From Opitutaceae bacterium TAV5 (GTDB lineage Bacteria; Verrucomicrobiota; Verrucomicrobiia; Opitutales; Opitutaceae): DNA of 64,000 nt. The notes beneath the pieces are model-generated. The model saw only the letters and a list, made by a program, of their open reading frames with translations, was not told the origin of the DNA and did not search any database. The position numbers and the translations under genes were made by a program. Positions 7,677 to 20,100 of the stretch are shown one piece after another. Numbering within the stretch: position 1 is the stretch's first letter; every line of letters starts with the position of its first letter. The stretch is taken from NCBI GenBank assembly GCA_000242935.3, contig CP007053.1, positions 930,001-994,000 of the forward strand, read 5' to 3'.

Positions 7677-8885
7677 ATGCCGGCCTACAATGTCAGATAC
7701 ACCAATGAAAAGGGGCGCGTGCGCAAGGAGCGCATGTATGCTCCCGACATGGCGTATCTGCAGGGCATGCTGCAGCGGAAGCGTTGCTGGCCCCTGTCCA
7801 TCAAGGTCGAGGAACGCACGCGCCGGCACTACCGCACGAAACTGAAGGCGGTCGATCTCATCTCGATCCTCGACCAGATCGAGATCCAGCTCGATGTGAA
7901 CATCAACATCGACGATGCCTTCCGGAATCTCGTCGACGAGTTTCCGCGCGGCAAACCCCGCTTTGTCGTCGCCACGATTTCCGACGAGATCAACTCGTCC
8001 GGCCGGGTGGCCGACGCCTGCGGCCAGTTCCCCCGCATTTTCCCCGACCACATCCGGCAGATGATTTCGGTGGGCGAAAGCACCGGCAAGCTCGCCCAGG
8101 CCTTCCGCCGGCTGATCAGCTACTTCCAGGGAGCCGATGCCCTGAAGAACACGATCGTCAGCGCCTGCATGTACCCGGCCATGGTCATCTTCGCCATGGT
8201 GGCGTTCATGTTCGTGATCTTCGGGTTCACGGTGCCCAAGCTCATGACGGTGTTCCTGGAGATCGGCGTGACCTTGCCCCCCATGACCATGGCGCTGATC
8301 AGCGTCTCCGATTTTGTCCGGGCCCATTTCGTCATCCTGCTGATTGCGGCCATCCTCTCGCCGTTCCTGCTGGCGATGGCTTTTCGCAGCAAGTGGCTGA
8401 GGCCCGTCATCGACTGGTTTATTGCCAGGTTCTGGGTGATCGGGCCCATCACCAAGGACGTCTGCATTTCACGTTTCGCGTCCAATCTGGGCGCGTTGTA
8501 CGAATCGGAGATCCCCATCGTGCAGGGGCTCTCCATATGTTCCCGCATCGCGGGAAACTATATCTACAACCGCGGTCTGGCCATGGTCCGCAAGGTGGTC
8601 GAGGAGGGGCAGTCCATCGCGGACGGGCTCAAGCTCGCCAATATTTTCCCCAGCATGGTCGTGCTCACCATCCGGGTGGGAGAGGATAACGGAAAGCTGG
8701 ACGAGTCGCTGCGGAAACTCGCGGATTACCATACCCGCAAGGCCAAGGAAAAAGTGGAGCGGGCGCTCAAGCTTTTCGAGCCGATCATGCTCATCGTGCT
8801 GGTCGTCGGAGTGGGCATCCTCGCCTACGCCCTGCTCATGCCGATGGTCCAGATGCTGGAGGAGATGTCGAGAGGCCGGAAGTAG
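7677..8885 (+). CDS. gspF: GspF/PilC-family inner-membrane platform protein
   Basis: Polytopic core of the pseudopilus assembly platform, 402 residues, usual family length. Two GspF (T2SSF) helical domains are visible. The first runs about 60-180 and contains ISVGESTGKLAQAFRRL; the second runs about 265-385 and contains IRVGEDNGKLDESLRKL, the duplicated (V/G)E(S/D)xGKL signature. Hydrophobic segments lie at about 160-190, 217-238 and 367-390. It would interact with the GspE ATPase encoded upstream and transmit rotation to the pseudopilus. It is flanked by the GspC-like gene and by a second pseudopilin. Confidence 0.92.
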   Translation: MPAYNVRYTNEKGRVRKERMYAPDMAYLQGMLQRKRCWPLSIKVEERTRRHYRTKLKAVDLISILDQIEIQLDVNINIDDAFRNLVDEFPRGKPRFVVATISDEINSSGRVADACGQFPRIFPDHIRQMISVGESTGKLAQAFRRLISYFQGADALKNTIVSACMYPAMVIFAMVAFMFVIFGFTVPKLMTVFLEIGVTLPPMTMALISVSDFVRAHFVILLIAAILSPFLLAMAFRSKWLRPVIDWFIARFWVIGPITKDVCISRFASNLGALYESEIPIVQGLSICSRIAGNYIYNRGLAMVRKVVEEGQSIADGLKLANIFPSMVVLTIRVGEDNGKLDESLRKLADYHTRKAKEKVERALKLFEPIMLIVLVVGVGILAYALLMPMVQMLEEMSRGRK

Positions 8886-8912
8886 CCGCACCCGTTGCAT
8901 TCACCACCGATC

Positions 8913-9983
8913 ATGAAATCCTGTTCGACAGATTCCGCATCTCCCCTCCCCTCCCGGCGAGCATTTACCCTGATCGAGCTGATCGCCGTGATGACGATGA
9001 TCGCCATTTTTGTCGGCATCGCGACTTACCCGGTTCTGGGAATTCTGGATCACGCCCGCATGCGGGCCGAACGCGAAAAACTGTCTGCCCTCGCCCGCGA
9101 GATCCGTTCCAGCTTCCGCAACGACGACCTGGCGAATTTCAACATCTCGGCCATCGATGGCGATGTCCCTGACGACCGGAAGACCCTTTTCGACACCACC
9201 CTCGAACCGGTCAACGAGCGGGTGACGGGATTTGCCTGGTTTTCCAAACTCGCCCGCATGCGGGCGGGCAACGACGTCGTGGTCGTCAACGATCCGGTGG
9301 GCTCCGTCCAGGGCGACATGGCCGACATCCTGTTCAATACTTGCGACCGTCGCCGTTTTCTCTTTCGCGGCCCCCGGGAAAACGACCGGCAGCGCTACCT
9401 TCTGGTGTCCTTCATGATCGGGGCGGGCATCGCCCACCCTGCTCTCCCGAACATGCCGATGCTGACGGAAAGCAGCACGGAGGCGCAAAAGGAAGAATAC
9501 AGAAAATGGTTCAACGGCATGTATTATCACGACTGGGGCATCGCCGACGGGCCGCCATCCCTGGAAGCCGCCTATGCCTGGGGCAACGGATGGCTGCAAA
9601 GCAGCGGGCGCGGGTACTCCTTCGCCCAGCGCGTCCTCGTGGAGCGTATCGTCCAGCCCCGGTTTTTCCTGACGATCAACAACCAGAGCGACGCCCACAT
9701 GCGCGTCTACACCAATCTCAAGGCCTATAACGAGTTCAGCGGCGGGGTCTGGACGACCAATGCCGAACCCGGCCAGACGCTGGCAAAGTGGCCGATCGAC
9801 CCTGCGCGCGGTGGCATCCTCGAGGGGCGCCGCGTGCTGGTATGGCGGATGAAGACCGAGGATGACGAAGAGGAGTCCCGGGTGGAACTTCTGTTTTCCT
9901 TCCAGATGAACGAAACCACGGCCGTCACCGGTCAACAGCGGATAAACACGCCCGCCGGTGACGGGGAAGGAGGAGGCGGCTGA
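8913..9983 (+). CDS. Large pseudopilin-like protein
   Basis: Protein of 356 residues from ATG 8913 (an in-frame TTG at 8895 is less likely). A type III signal RRAFTLIELIAV is present, processed after Ala17 with Glu at +5 of the mature chain. A hydrophobic helix and a long globular head follow. The size and position at the end of the machinery genes resemble minor pseudopilins such as GspK or GspJ, which cap the fibre, but no diagnostic motif was seen. Its last base is the first base of the next ATG (TGATG), so it is translationally coupled to the first repeat-protein gene. This links machine and putative cargo in one transcript. Confidence 0.8.
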   Translation: MKSCSTDSASPLPSRRAFTLIELIAVMTMIAIFVGIATYPVLGILDHARMRAEREKLSALAREIRSSFRNDDLANFNISAIDGDVPDDRKTLFDTTLEPVNERVTGFAWFSKLARMRAGNDVVVVNDPVGSVQGDMADILFNTCDRRRFLFRGPRENDRQRYLLVSFMIGAGIAHPALPNMPMLTESSTEAQKEEYRKWFNGMYYHDWGIADGPPSLEAAYAWGNGWLQSSGRGYSFAQRVLVERIVQPRFFLTINNQSDAHMRVYTNLKAYNEFSGGVWTTNAEPGQTLAKWPIDPARGGILEGRRVLVWRMKTEDDEEESRVELLFSFQMNETTAVTGQQRINTPAGDGEGGGG

Positions 9984-11065
9984 TGATAACCGGAATCGCC
10001 ATGACAACACATGCATTCATGCGGCGCGCCATCTGTCTCGCCACGGCACTCTTTCTCTGCGCGATCTGCGAGGCAGCGGGGCAATCCGCCGACAGCGGCC
10101 CGGCGACAAAACAATCCGTGATTGTTGCGATCCGGCCCCCCGGAGCGGGCACCGTGTCAGGCCAGGGCAACTACGCTCCCGGCTCGCCTGTCCTGCTGAC
10201 CGCCACGCCGGCCCCTCACTATTTCTTTTCACACTGGGAGGGGCGTGTGACCAACCCGTCATCACCCCGGACCCATGTGTATGTGGGCGAGGCTTCCGTG
10301 AGCCTGACGGCGGTGTTCACCCGCGAAAAGATCCGCATCCTCTCCCGGGTGGAGCCGCCTTCCTCGGGCACGATCGAAGGCGCGGGAATGGTCGCGCGTG
10401 ACACGCGCCCGGTGTTCTACGCCCACGCCGCCCCGGGTTACGAATTTGCCGGATGGGATGGCCCGGTGACGCCCGCAAAGGCCGGTTCACAATCCGGAGC
10501 CAAAACCTTGCCCGGCGCGCAACTCGCCCGGCCGCTGACGGCTCCCGTCACCGTCACCGCCCGTTTCCGGCCGGTGGAGCAGAGGTGCCGTGTCGGCCTT
10601 TCCGTCGACGGAAATCCCGCCGGCGGCAGCGTGGAAGGCGCGGGGGTCCATCCCCGCGGCTCCCGGATCGTGATCCGGGCGATACCCGCCCCCGGCTACG
10701 GATTCAACGGCTGGAGCCGCGTCGGCGCCGGGCCGGATGCGCCAGCCGGCATCGCCGATCCGGGGGCCACAGAGACGACGCTGTTCGTCACCGGCGACAT
10801 TGCCGTCCAGGCCTCGTTTGTGCCGGAAAAGGCGCTGGTGCGCGCGCGCGTCTCGCCCGAAGGCGCGGGCAAGGTGACCGGCGATCTCGGCATCCGCCCG
10901 GTCAACCAGGCAGCCCTCCTTGCGGCCGAGCCGGCAAAAGGCTACGTTTTCGCCGGCTGGGACGGCCCTGTATCCGAAAACTCCCGCAACAAACCCGTCA
11001 CCACTCTCACGCCTGCCGAGAGCAAGGCCTATGTGGTGACAGCCCGCTTCAGGCCCGCCCGGTAA
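9983..11065 (+). CDS. Secreted protein with four InlB-like repeats
   Basis: Protein of 360 residues with a signal peptide (ICLATALFLCAICEAAGQ). The whole mature part is four repeats of about 75-80 residues of the bacterial InlB B-repeat / Flg_new type, each with the core GYxFxxWxG followed by a strand ending in VxAxF (examples YFFSHWEGRV, YEFAGWDGPV, YGFNGWSRVG, YVFAGWDGPV). These are beta-grasp-like surface modules that mediate adhesion or act as spacers. It looks like a miniature of the giant protein encoded next. ATG 9983 overlaps the previous stop; MTTHAF (10001) is an alternative start. Confidence 0.82.
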   Translation: MITGIAMTTHAFMRRAICLATALFLCAICEAAGQSADSGPATKQSVIVAIRPPGAGTVSGQGNYAPGSPVLLTATPAPHYFFSHWEGRVTNPSSPRTHVYVGEASVSLTAVFTREKIRILSRVEPPSSGTIEGAGMVARDTRPVFYAHAAPGYEFAGWDGPVTPAKAGSQSGAKTLPGAQLARPLTAPVTVTARFRPVEQRCRVGLSVDGNPAGGSVEGAGVHPRGSRIVIRAIPAPGYGFNGWSRVGAGPDAPAGIADPGATETTLFVTGDIAVQASFVPEKALVRARVSPEGAGKVTGDLGIRPVNQAALLAAEPAKGYVFAGWDGPVSENSRNKPVTTLTPAESKAYVVTARFRPAR

Positions 11066-11103
11066 TCCATGTATCGGGAAATCCATTTCAACCTCCGGTT
11101 CCC

Positions 11104-14100
11104 ATGATGAACACAACGTCCCTCCCATTCGTCTTCCGTCGGGCCATCCGTCGTCTCCTTGCCGGCAGCACGGGAATTGCCCTGGCCGTTGTTTTTTCGG
11201 GTCTTGCCGCTCTTGCACCGGTCCGGGCCGCGGATACCTGGACGCTGACCCTGGCCGTCTCCGACACGCAGGGCAACAGCGGCGGCGGGACGACCTCCAT
11301 CACCAGCCCCGCGTCCCTCAACCCGGCCGCGATTCCCTCCGGCACGGCCGTGACCATCAAGGCCGTGCCCGCCAGCGGCTACAGTTTCATCCGCTGGGAA
11401 ACGGAACCCGCCAACGTCCTCACCGCCCCTTATTCGCTGGAAGCCACCGCCTACATGACGCAGAATATCAGGGCGACGGCGATCTTCGCTCCCGGCACCC
11501 TCCAGCTCAAGCTCGGCACCTCGCCGGCCCGGCTCGGCGGCACGGCCACCGGCGGAGGCTACTACGAGGAAGGCAGTTCGGCGTCCATCGCCGCCACCCC
11601 TAATCCCGGCTTCCGGTTCGATCGCTGGGAAGTCAAGTCCGGCACGGTCGCGTTTGCGGGCAACGATCCGACCCGGGCCAACACGATCGTCGTGCTGGGC
11701 AGTACGCCGGTTAACAATACATGGGAACTCGTGGCCATGTTCGAGCAGACCACCACCGAGGACGATCGCCTCACTCTGGAAGTCCCCGATGGAGGCGGCA
11801 CCGCCACCGCCACCCCCACCTTCAGCGGTTACCGCACACTCACCGCCACGCCCGATGCCAGCGATTCCGACCGGTTCCCCCTCAACACGCCCTCCATCGA
11901 GCTGCTCGCGACACCTGCCGAAGGCTACCGGTTCGTCAAATGGGAAGGGGTAGCGACCAATCCCGGTCTCGAACGCACCACCCTCATCCTCACCGGCAAC
12001 GTCACCGTGCGCGCCATCTTTGAACCCGATTCCTTTTCCTTCACGCTGGCGATGGTCAATGAAGATGGCGGCGCCGACGTCGGCTCCAGCAAGGTTTCCG
12101 GCGGCAACGGGGCCATCAGCGTCTCCATCCCTCCCGTCTCCTCTGCCAGGGTCGACTTCCCCATGGACAGCGTCATCACTCTCACCGCCGTCCCCGACAG
12201 CTCCCGGGTTTTCCGGCGCTGGATCACCACCGGCATCGATTCCCCTGCGGGCAATCCCGGCATCTTCACCATGGGCCCGCGACCGGCAAAGGTCACGGCG
12301 GTGTTTGCCCGCAAGGCCGACCTGACGGTCAACCTGGGCGTCGATACCGGCGGCACCGGAGGCAACGCCTCGGCCACGGTGACCGGCAGTTTCACCGACC
12401 CCGCGAACGACGCAACCGTCACCATCAACCGGACCGCCACCCCCGGCCAGCCGGTCGTTGTCACCCCGGTCCTGAAAGACACCCCGCTCACGTTCATCCC
12501 GGACGGCGGCACCAACTTCCGGTTTGTCAGGTGGACGGGCGACATCTCCGACGCCCAGGCCACGAGCAATCCGCTCGCGCTGACCCTGACAGAATCGAAG
12601 ACCCTCACGGCCGGCTTCGAGCGCATCCGGTCGGACCTCACCGTCACCATCTCGCCCGCCGCCGCGGCCACCGCCGGCGCCAGAGTAATCAATGCCGACA
12701 CCTCCGCCGACCTCACCGGCGCCACCAACCATCCCGTCAACGCCATCCTCGCCCTCAAACCGGCCGGCGCCACCTCGGCCGAAACCGCCTGGATCTTCGA
12801 TCACTGGGAAGGCGATCTCACCGGCACGGCCGATCCGGCGTCCATCACCCTCCCGACCGACAGGACCGTCACCGCCGTCTTCAGGCAGCAGCACGTCCTC
12901 ACCCTGAAAACCGATCCGATATATCAGGGAAACTTTACCGTCTCCACTGGCAGCCTTTCTTACGACAGTGGCAGCGGCACCTGGACGGGCATCTACGCCG
13001 GAGGGACAACGGTCACCATCACCGTCGCGCCCGTCGACAGTCGCGGCTTCTCCGGCTGGACAGGCGACACCGCCGGCCTCTCTGCCGTCCAGCTCGCAAC
13101 CAATCCACTGACCGTCACCATGGATCGCAGCCGCACCCTCATTGCGACGATTGACACCGCTGCCCGGTTCAGGATCGCGGTGATGCCGGACCGGCGGGAA
13201 ACGATGACTCCGGTCGTGCTGCCGGACAGCGAAGCCGACAAGATCCGGATTTCCGGCCACTTCTCGATCGGCGGCAGGGCTTACGGCTACATACGCCCGT
13301 TCCCCGATGCGCCGGCCACGGTTGACGTCGCCTATGCGAGCACAAGCGGCAGCGTCGCCCTGTCCGCCCCCGAACTGGTGACGGACAGCAACGACGTCGT
13401 CTGGCAATTCGTTTCCTGGGCCACCGGCATCAACGAGTGGGATGCTGTGCCTCAACCCTGGGGCCGGAGCCATACCCTCAATACGGCCGACCTCGGAGGC
13501 TCGGCCAACATTCTCGCGCTCTACACCGACAAACGCGCGCTCCGCCCCACCGTCACCCTCGACGGCTTCACCTCCACCGCCGTCAATATCAAGGCCGACT
13601 CCGCCGTCCTGACCACCGGCGCGGAGAAAAAATACACCTGGAACCAGACAGCGGCGCTCGAGGCGTATCCACAGACTGGAGTCGTCTTCTCGTCCTGGGG
13701 CGGCGAGGCCCAGCCGGATGCGGTCGACCGCACCCGGGCCCTCACCACGATGAACGTCGACCGCACCAACGTCATCGCCCGCTACAAGACCGCCATCCCC
13801 GTCACGCTCGACATCGTCGTCGAGGGCGGCAGCGCCACGCCCTCGCAGTTTGCCGCCTACCTCACCGCCACGTTGCCGGGAGAAGAGACCGAGCCCGTCA
13901 GCGCATCCCTGCCCCGGATTTTCCAGGTCGGCAAGGGCGACACGATCACCTTCGCCGCCACGGCCTCCACCGTGACCCTCGACGCGGGCCTCTACCGCTT
14001 CAAGGGATGGGACACCGACGGAGACGGTGCCGTCGACCAGACCGGCGCCAGCCTCTCCCGGATCGCCGACGCCGCCCAGACCATCAGGGCGGTCTTCGTC

Positions 14101-17100
14101 CGCACCTGGACGCTCGAAACCCTGACCGATCCGGCCGGCGCAGGCAGCATCACCCGCACGCCCGCGAGCACCGTTTACGATCACGGCGCCACCGTCATCC
14201 TTACCGCCAACAACGGCACCGGCTATGTCTTCGACCACTGGAGCGAGACCTCGGCCGGCTCCTTCACCGGCGGCTACCAGGACGGCACCTCCGCCACCGA
14301 CCAGACCATCCACATCGTCATGGTCGCCGACCAGTCGCTGACCGCGCATTACGAATCCGCCAAAAACGCGCTCTCCGTCAACGTCAACGTCAACGGCACG
14401 CTCAATCCCCCCGCCCATACGGGCAACCTGCCTTTCATCGCGGACGGCACTCCGCTGACCGCTCCCGGCAGCAAGACCTACAACTACGGCGAACACGCCA
14501 ACATCACCGCCACCGTACCCGCCGCCGGCGGCGAATACCGGTTTGCCGGGTGGAATCCTCCCGCCAGCCAGGGGACGAACAACCCGATCGTGGTCGAGAT
14601 GCTCGGTGCGCAAGCCGCCACCGCCCATTACAAGACCCGCTGCCTCGTCACCTTTTCCGTCGAGACCGTCGGCGGAGGCACCGGCGGCGCGCCCTCGGTC
14701 ACCGGCCATACCGCCATGGTGGGCAGTTCGTGGGCCTGCTATCACGGAGACTCCATCACCCTGACGGCCAATCCTGCCTCCGGCTACCGCTTCCTGCGCT
14801 GGGAAATCGATACCGACGGCAATCCCGCCACGATCGAGATCACCGACATCCGTCCCGCCTTTACCGGCACCATCACCGCCGACTGGCAGGTGAAGGCCGT
14901 GTACGCGAAGGAATATACCCTCACCTTCGCCACCAATCCCGCCGGAGGGGCCGGCGGCACCGTCAACAAACCCGCCACCTACGTCGCGTATCATGGAGAA
15001 AAAATCACCGACGTGATCGCCTCGCCCAGGATCGACTACGACTGGTACTTCACGAAATGGAGCGTATCCCCCGACGCCATGGATCTGGCGGAGCCTTCCC
15101 CGTCCGGTACCGACAATACGGATACCAACCCGCTGTCGTTCGTCGTCAACGACAGTCATGTGATCACCGCCAATTTCAGCCGGGCCGGCCAGGAACGCAC
15201 CCTGACCCTCAACATCCGCCTCGATGGCGTGGACAATCCCGCGGGCTGCCCGCTCACCGTGCTTGCCGACGGCTCCTCCGTCGCAGGACACACCGACCCG
15301 ACCCGCCTTCCGGGCGGCGGCACCAAACTCTATTACCGGGGCGACCAGCCCCGGCTCGACGCCACCCCCGCCGATGCCGCCGGCGCCTCCCTCGCCGCCG
15401 ACTACGACTTCGTCGGCTGGGGAGACAGCGCCTCCGCCAATCCCGTGCGCACCTTGTCCGCCGTGCTCGGCGACACGCCTGTCACCGCGATTTACCGGAC
15501 CAAGGCCGTGCTCTACATGCAGGTCCAGCCTGCCGGGGTGGCGACCACCACGCCCGTGCCGCCCGACGGCACCCCGTACGCGACGTACCTCGGCGAAAAC
15601 GTCACCCTCTCGGCCACTCCGGTCGCCGCGCATATCGACGATTACGCCTTCGAGAAGTGGACCTCCCTTCCGGCCGCCTCGCCGCCGAATCCGGTCAACC
15701 ACTACAACTCCGTCATCAACATCAACGCCAAGGAACGCACGGCCATCGCCCACTTCAAGCCAGGCTGCCGCCTGGAAGTGAAGGCGAAATACGAAACCAC
15801 TCCCCGCCCGGACGACACCCGGACCTATGGAATCGCCAGCGGCACCCGCACCACCGCCGCCGTCGGCGCCGGCAACAGCGCCGCGATCCGCAGCCCGTTT
15901 TCCGGCGAGCCGGACAGCGCGATCAAGACCGTCATCATCGACGAAGGCACAGGCAAGGCCTCCGCCCGCATCGTCGCGGTGCCCGCCAGCCCCGCCTTCC
16001 GCTTCGTGCGCTGGGATATCGACGACAACAACGACGGCGTCATCGACCGGACTCTTTCCGCCGCCAGCGGTGACATCGTCATGGACAGCGCCATCGGGCG
16101 CAACGTCACCGCATACGCCATCTTCGAGAAAACGACCGTGACGCTCACCGTGCACACCGTGCCCGCGGGCATTCCGGAAAAGGTGGATGGCACGGCCGAT
16201 ACCGCATCGACCGGCTCTCCCGTCAACATCACGGCGGAGCCCAAGACTTACCGTTACTTTTACGGCGACACCGCCAATCTCCAGGCGATCGACAACTCGG
16301 ACGGAGCCTACGCCTTCGGCGGCTGGTATCGCGGTGAAGGATACTCCGCGCTCGCGAACGACTTCATCTCGTCCAGCCTGGTGACGGGCTACGGCCCGCT
16401 GCGGTCCGACGCGGTCGTGACGGCGGTCTTCTGGCCCGGAGGCAAGTACCGCATCATCCTGTTCCTCGAACCGAAGGATCGCAAAATCGACATTCATAAT
16501 CTCTCGGCGCTCGGGACGTTCACGCTGACCTACATGAAGATCGACGGCCGGGACGCCTGCGTCGTCGGCTTCACGGACGGGCTTTCTTCCGGCGCCATCA
16601 CTCCGCCCGCCGAAGCGTGGGTGCACCGGGGCGACACGGACGATGCTGCCCCCTCCCTGTCCGGCTGGACTTCGGCCGGCATGCAGAAAAACGGGCCGCT
16701 GCCGATCGATACGGCTCCCGCGTTTATCATCCCCCTCCGCGCCGCCCAGTCGGTGACCGGCTGGAATAACGAAACCAACGAACCCGAAGTGCGCGCATTC
16801 CTCTGGTGGGAAATGGCCCCGGAATCAGAGCAATACGATCACCTGCTGTTCGACCGGACCAAGCATGACCAGGCCTACTTTGTCTGTCCGGAACTCGATA
16901 CCATGGACCCGGCGAAAACCCCGCGCATCATCGCCCGGTACGAACCGCCCGGAGGCGCGGCCATCAAGCTGGAAGCCGATTTCGTCGACGAAGCGGCGGA
17001 CTTCATCAAGCCGGGCGCAGGCGCCGGCTGGATCCAGGGAACGATCCACGGCACCTCCATGATCAAGGGCGAATACCTGCTCTATGTATCGGAAGACAAA

Positions 17101-20100
17101 CACGGAGACTGGACCGACAAGATTTCCCTCGGCATGCAGGAGCAGTTCATTCCCGACGCCGCCTTCACCGCCGGCCCGCTGAAAATTGTCTCCTGGGACT
17201 ACGATCCCGATACCCGCGACGGCATCGACAACCGGCAGACCAACCTGCCCGGGCCGGAAGGCTTCACCATGCTCGACCCTCTCCAGTCGGGACAGGAGCA
17301 GCTCGCCGTGGCGCATCTCGATGTCGAGACCTGGACGGTCTCCATTCTCAAACCCCATTTCCAGACGCCTCCCGGCTGGCCCCAGCCGGTGTTTTCCGGC
17401 ACCGCCGGCTTCAATCTCGACAGTATTGATTACAACCATACGGGCAACAAGATCGACGACTACTACCAGTCCGTGGAAGTCTCCCCCGTGACGGACCCGG
17501 CCACGACGCTGGCCGAACGCCGTTTCGTCAAGGGCTCTTCTGCTCCCGGCCTCCATACGTCGTCCACCAGCGGCGACTACATCTTCGCCGGATGGGACAC
17601 CGCGGGCGGCACCACGCCCAACCTCTCCGTCAATGCGTTCTCCTGGTCCGGCGGCACGGCCTCGTGGCCGGGCGGTGCGTGGCCCGCCACCATGACCGGC
17701 GACCGCCAGGTCCGCCCCATCTACACCATCCGGCATCCGCTGACCCTGAGTATCACCCCGGTGGATTCCACCGACAAACACCACTTCTACCTGGAAACCT
17801 CCCCCTATGGCATCGAAGTGCCCGATCCCGAAGACGGCGCCACCAGCAAGACCAAATCCTATGCCCAGGGCAGTCGGTTCACCCTGAAGGCCAGCTCCAC
17901 CGATCCCTATCATGTGATCAAAAGCTGGATCATCCGGAAAGACGTCAACGGCGACGGCACCTACAGCGAGGAGACCGTGATCGTCGCGGACAACGGCACC
18001 GGCAACCTCCCCGGCGAAAAGACTCACGAACTCACGCTCGATTATCCCGCGAGGTCGGAAGTCGTCTTCGGCTGGCAACAGTTCGAGGTCAGGCTCGACG
18101 TGGCCAACAGCAAGGATGGCAACCGCCACGGCGACGTGAAGCTCGACGGCGTCCTGCTCACGCCTCGCGCCGACCTGCCCAAGGGCAAGGTCGTCGATTA
18201 CGGCACCACGCTCGACATCCAGGCGATCGCCGACGCCGGCTACATCTTCAAGGGCTGGACACCGGATAACGACAACGGCCCCGCCAATCCCGGCCAGGCC
18301 GCCACGACGGTTTTTGTCAATGCCGCCAAGACCCTCACCGCGCACTTCGAGCGCAAGGTGACGCTCGTCCTCGCCACCGATCCGGCCGGGCTGCCAGCCA
18401 ACGTGATCTCGCCCGAGGCCGGTTCCTGGGATGAGTTGCCGGCCGGCACCCTCCTCACCGACGGAGTCATCGTGAGCGGCATCAAGGCGCTTGACCGCAC
18501 CGGCTACGATTTCTCGCACTGGACGATTGTCGACGGCCACAACCCCGATCCGGCCCACCCGCGCACCGTCGCGTCGGCCGCGCTCGGCGACCTCGAACTC
18601 TACGGCGACGCCGGCGCGAAGATAACCGTCACCGCGCACTACGCCCGGCTGCATAACCTGACGATCAACGCGCAGGGCCCCGATGCCGACGGCGCGGAAG
18701 AAAGCAGGGTCGCGGCCAGCCCGAGCCCCTCGATCGACGGCCAGGCCATGGTCGCCGTCGCCAACAGCAATCCTTCGGTGACCGGCCAGTACCGCGAATA
18801 CCTCGAAGGCGAAAGCCACACCCCTCCGCGGACGATCACGCTCACGCCTTCCGCGGGCACGCACTACGAGTTCGACCGTTGGGAGATCACCCGGGGCGGC
18901 ACACCGCTCACACTGACGCCGGCAGCGGGCACCCACGCGGTGACGCTGCCCTCGTTCACGGCCGACGTCGTGGCCACGGCCTTCTTCAAAAAGAAAAACT
19001 ACACCATCACGGTCGCGGCCTGGAAGGCGGCCAACGTACCCCTGCCGCCCGGTTCCGACGGCAGCATTGCCTCCGTGCTCCGCTCCACGGCCCCCGTCAC
19101 GCAAAACTTCCCGCTCGACGGCGCCTCCGGCAGCATCTCCGTGCCTTACAAGAGCGAGGTCGCGCTGACCACCAGCCCGGCCTCCCGCTTCAGTTTCGAC
19201 AAGTGGACCGACTCCGGCAGCAACGACCTGGGCAGCGACATCCGGAACCCGTCCGGCTACGTTTTCCGGGTGACGGGCGACCGCACGGTGCGCGCCGAAT
19301 TCGTCCGTGAGGAGTATCAGCTCACCACCGCCGTCGCTCCCGATGCCAGCTATGGCGCCATCACGGCGAGCGTCCCGCGTGGCGGCAACCCGAGCTGGCA
19401 CGTCGCCGACACCGCGGTCACGCTGACGGCGGTGCCCTCCGTGGTCACCCCCGGTGTCACCAGCTACCTCTTCCGGGAATGGACAACCACCCGCAACGGC
19501 GTCGCCGAAGCCCCCGGTGCGCCCGCCAGCGCCACGCTGGAGCTGAAGATGGACGCCGACTGGACGGCCACCGCCCGCTTCGTCAAGGCCGTGCGCATCA
19601 AGGTGGACGTGAACGCCATCTCGGCCGTTCCCGGCACGCCCGGCGGCTCCATCACCGGCATCACCGGCTACAAACACCAGGACGCGGACGGATATTACGT
19701 CTTTGCCGAAGGCGACCCGGTGACGATCACGGCCGCGGCCAACGAACACTTCACCTTCAGCGAATGGACCGGCGCGCCCGGCGATGCCGTCCGGACCGAT
19801 ACCGGAAGCCCGGCCACTCACTCGAAACTCGAGTTCACCGCCTCGGCCGACACCGAAATCACAGCCAATTTCACGGCGAAGACCTACACGCTCGTCGTGA
19901 CCTCCGATCCTGCCGCTGCCGCCCGGACGCTGGTCGCACACCAGCCACTCGAACCCGATCACGATTTCCTGTCCCAGGGCCAGGAACTTTCCCGCCAGTA
20001 TCCGCAGGCGATCACCCTCGCCACCTCGGCTGTCGGGGCGACTGCCGGCGATCCTCCGCCGCACTACCGTTTCCTTTCCTGGCGCGAGGGGAATTCCGCC

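Noticed and set aside
10453-11103. Upstream extension of the giant gene by 217 codons
   Set aside because: The sequence is Arg/Pro-rich shadow of the 360-residue repeat gene, which reads better in its own frame. The signal peptide begins at 11104.
11029-16626. Very long minus-strand open frame (1,865 codons) opposite the giant repeat gene, with similar ones at 16825-20064 and 20851-22689
   Set aside because: They mirror the GC-rich plus-strand codons, are Gly/Arg/Asp/Val-rich without domains, and lack starts with ribosome sites. The plus-strand frame has the signal peptide and clear repeats.
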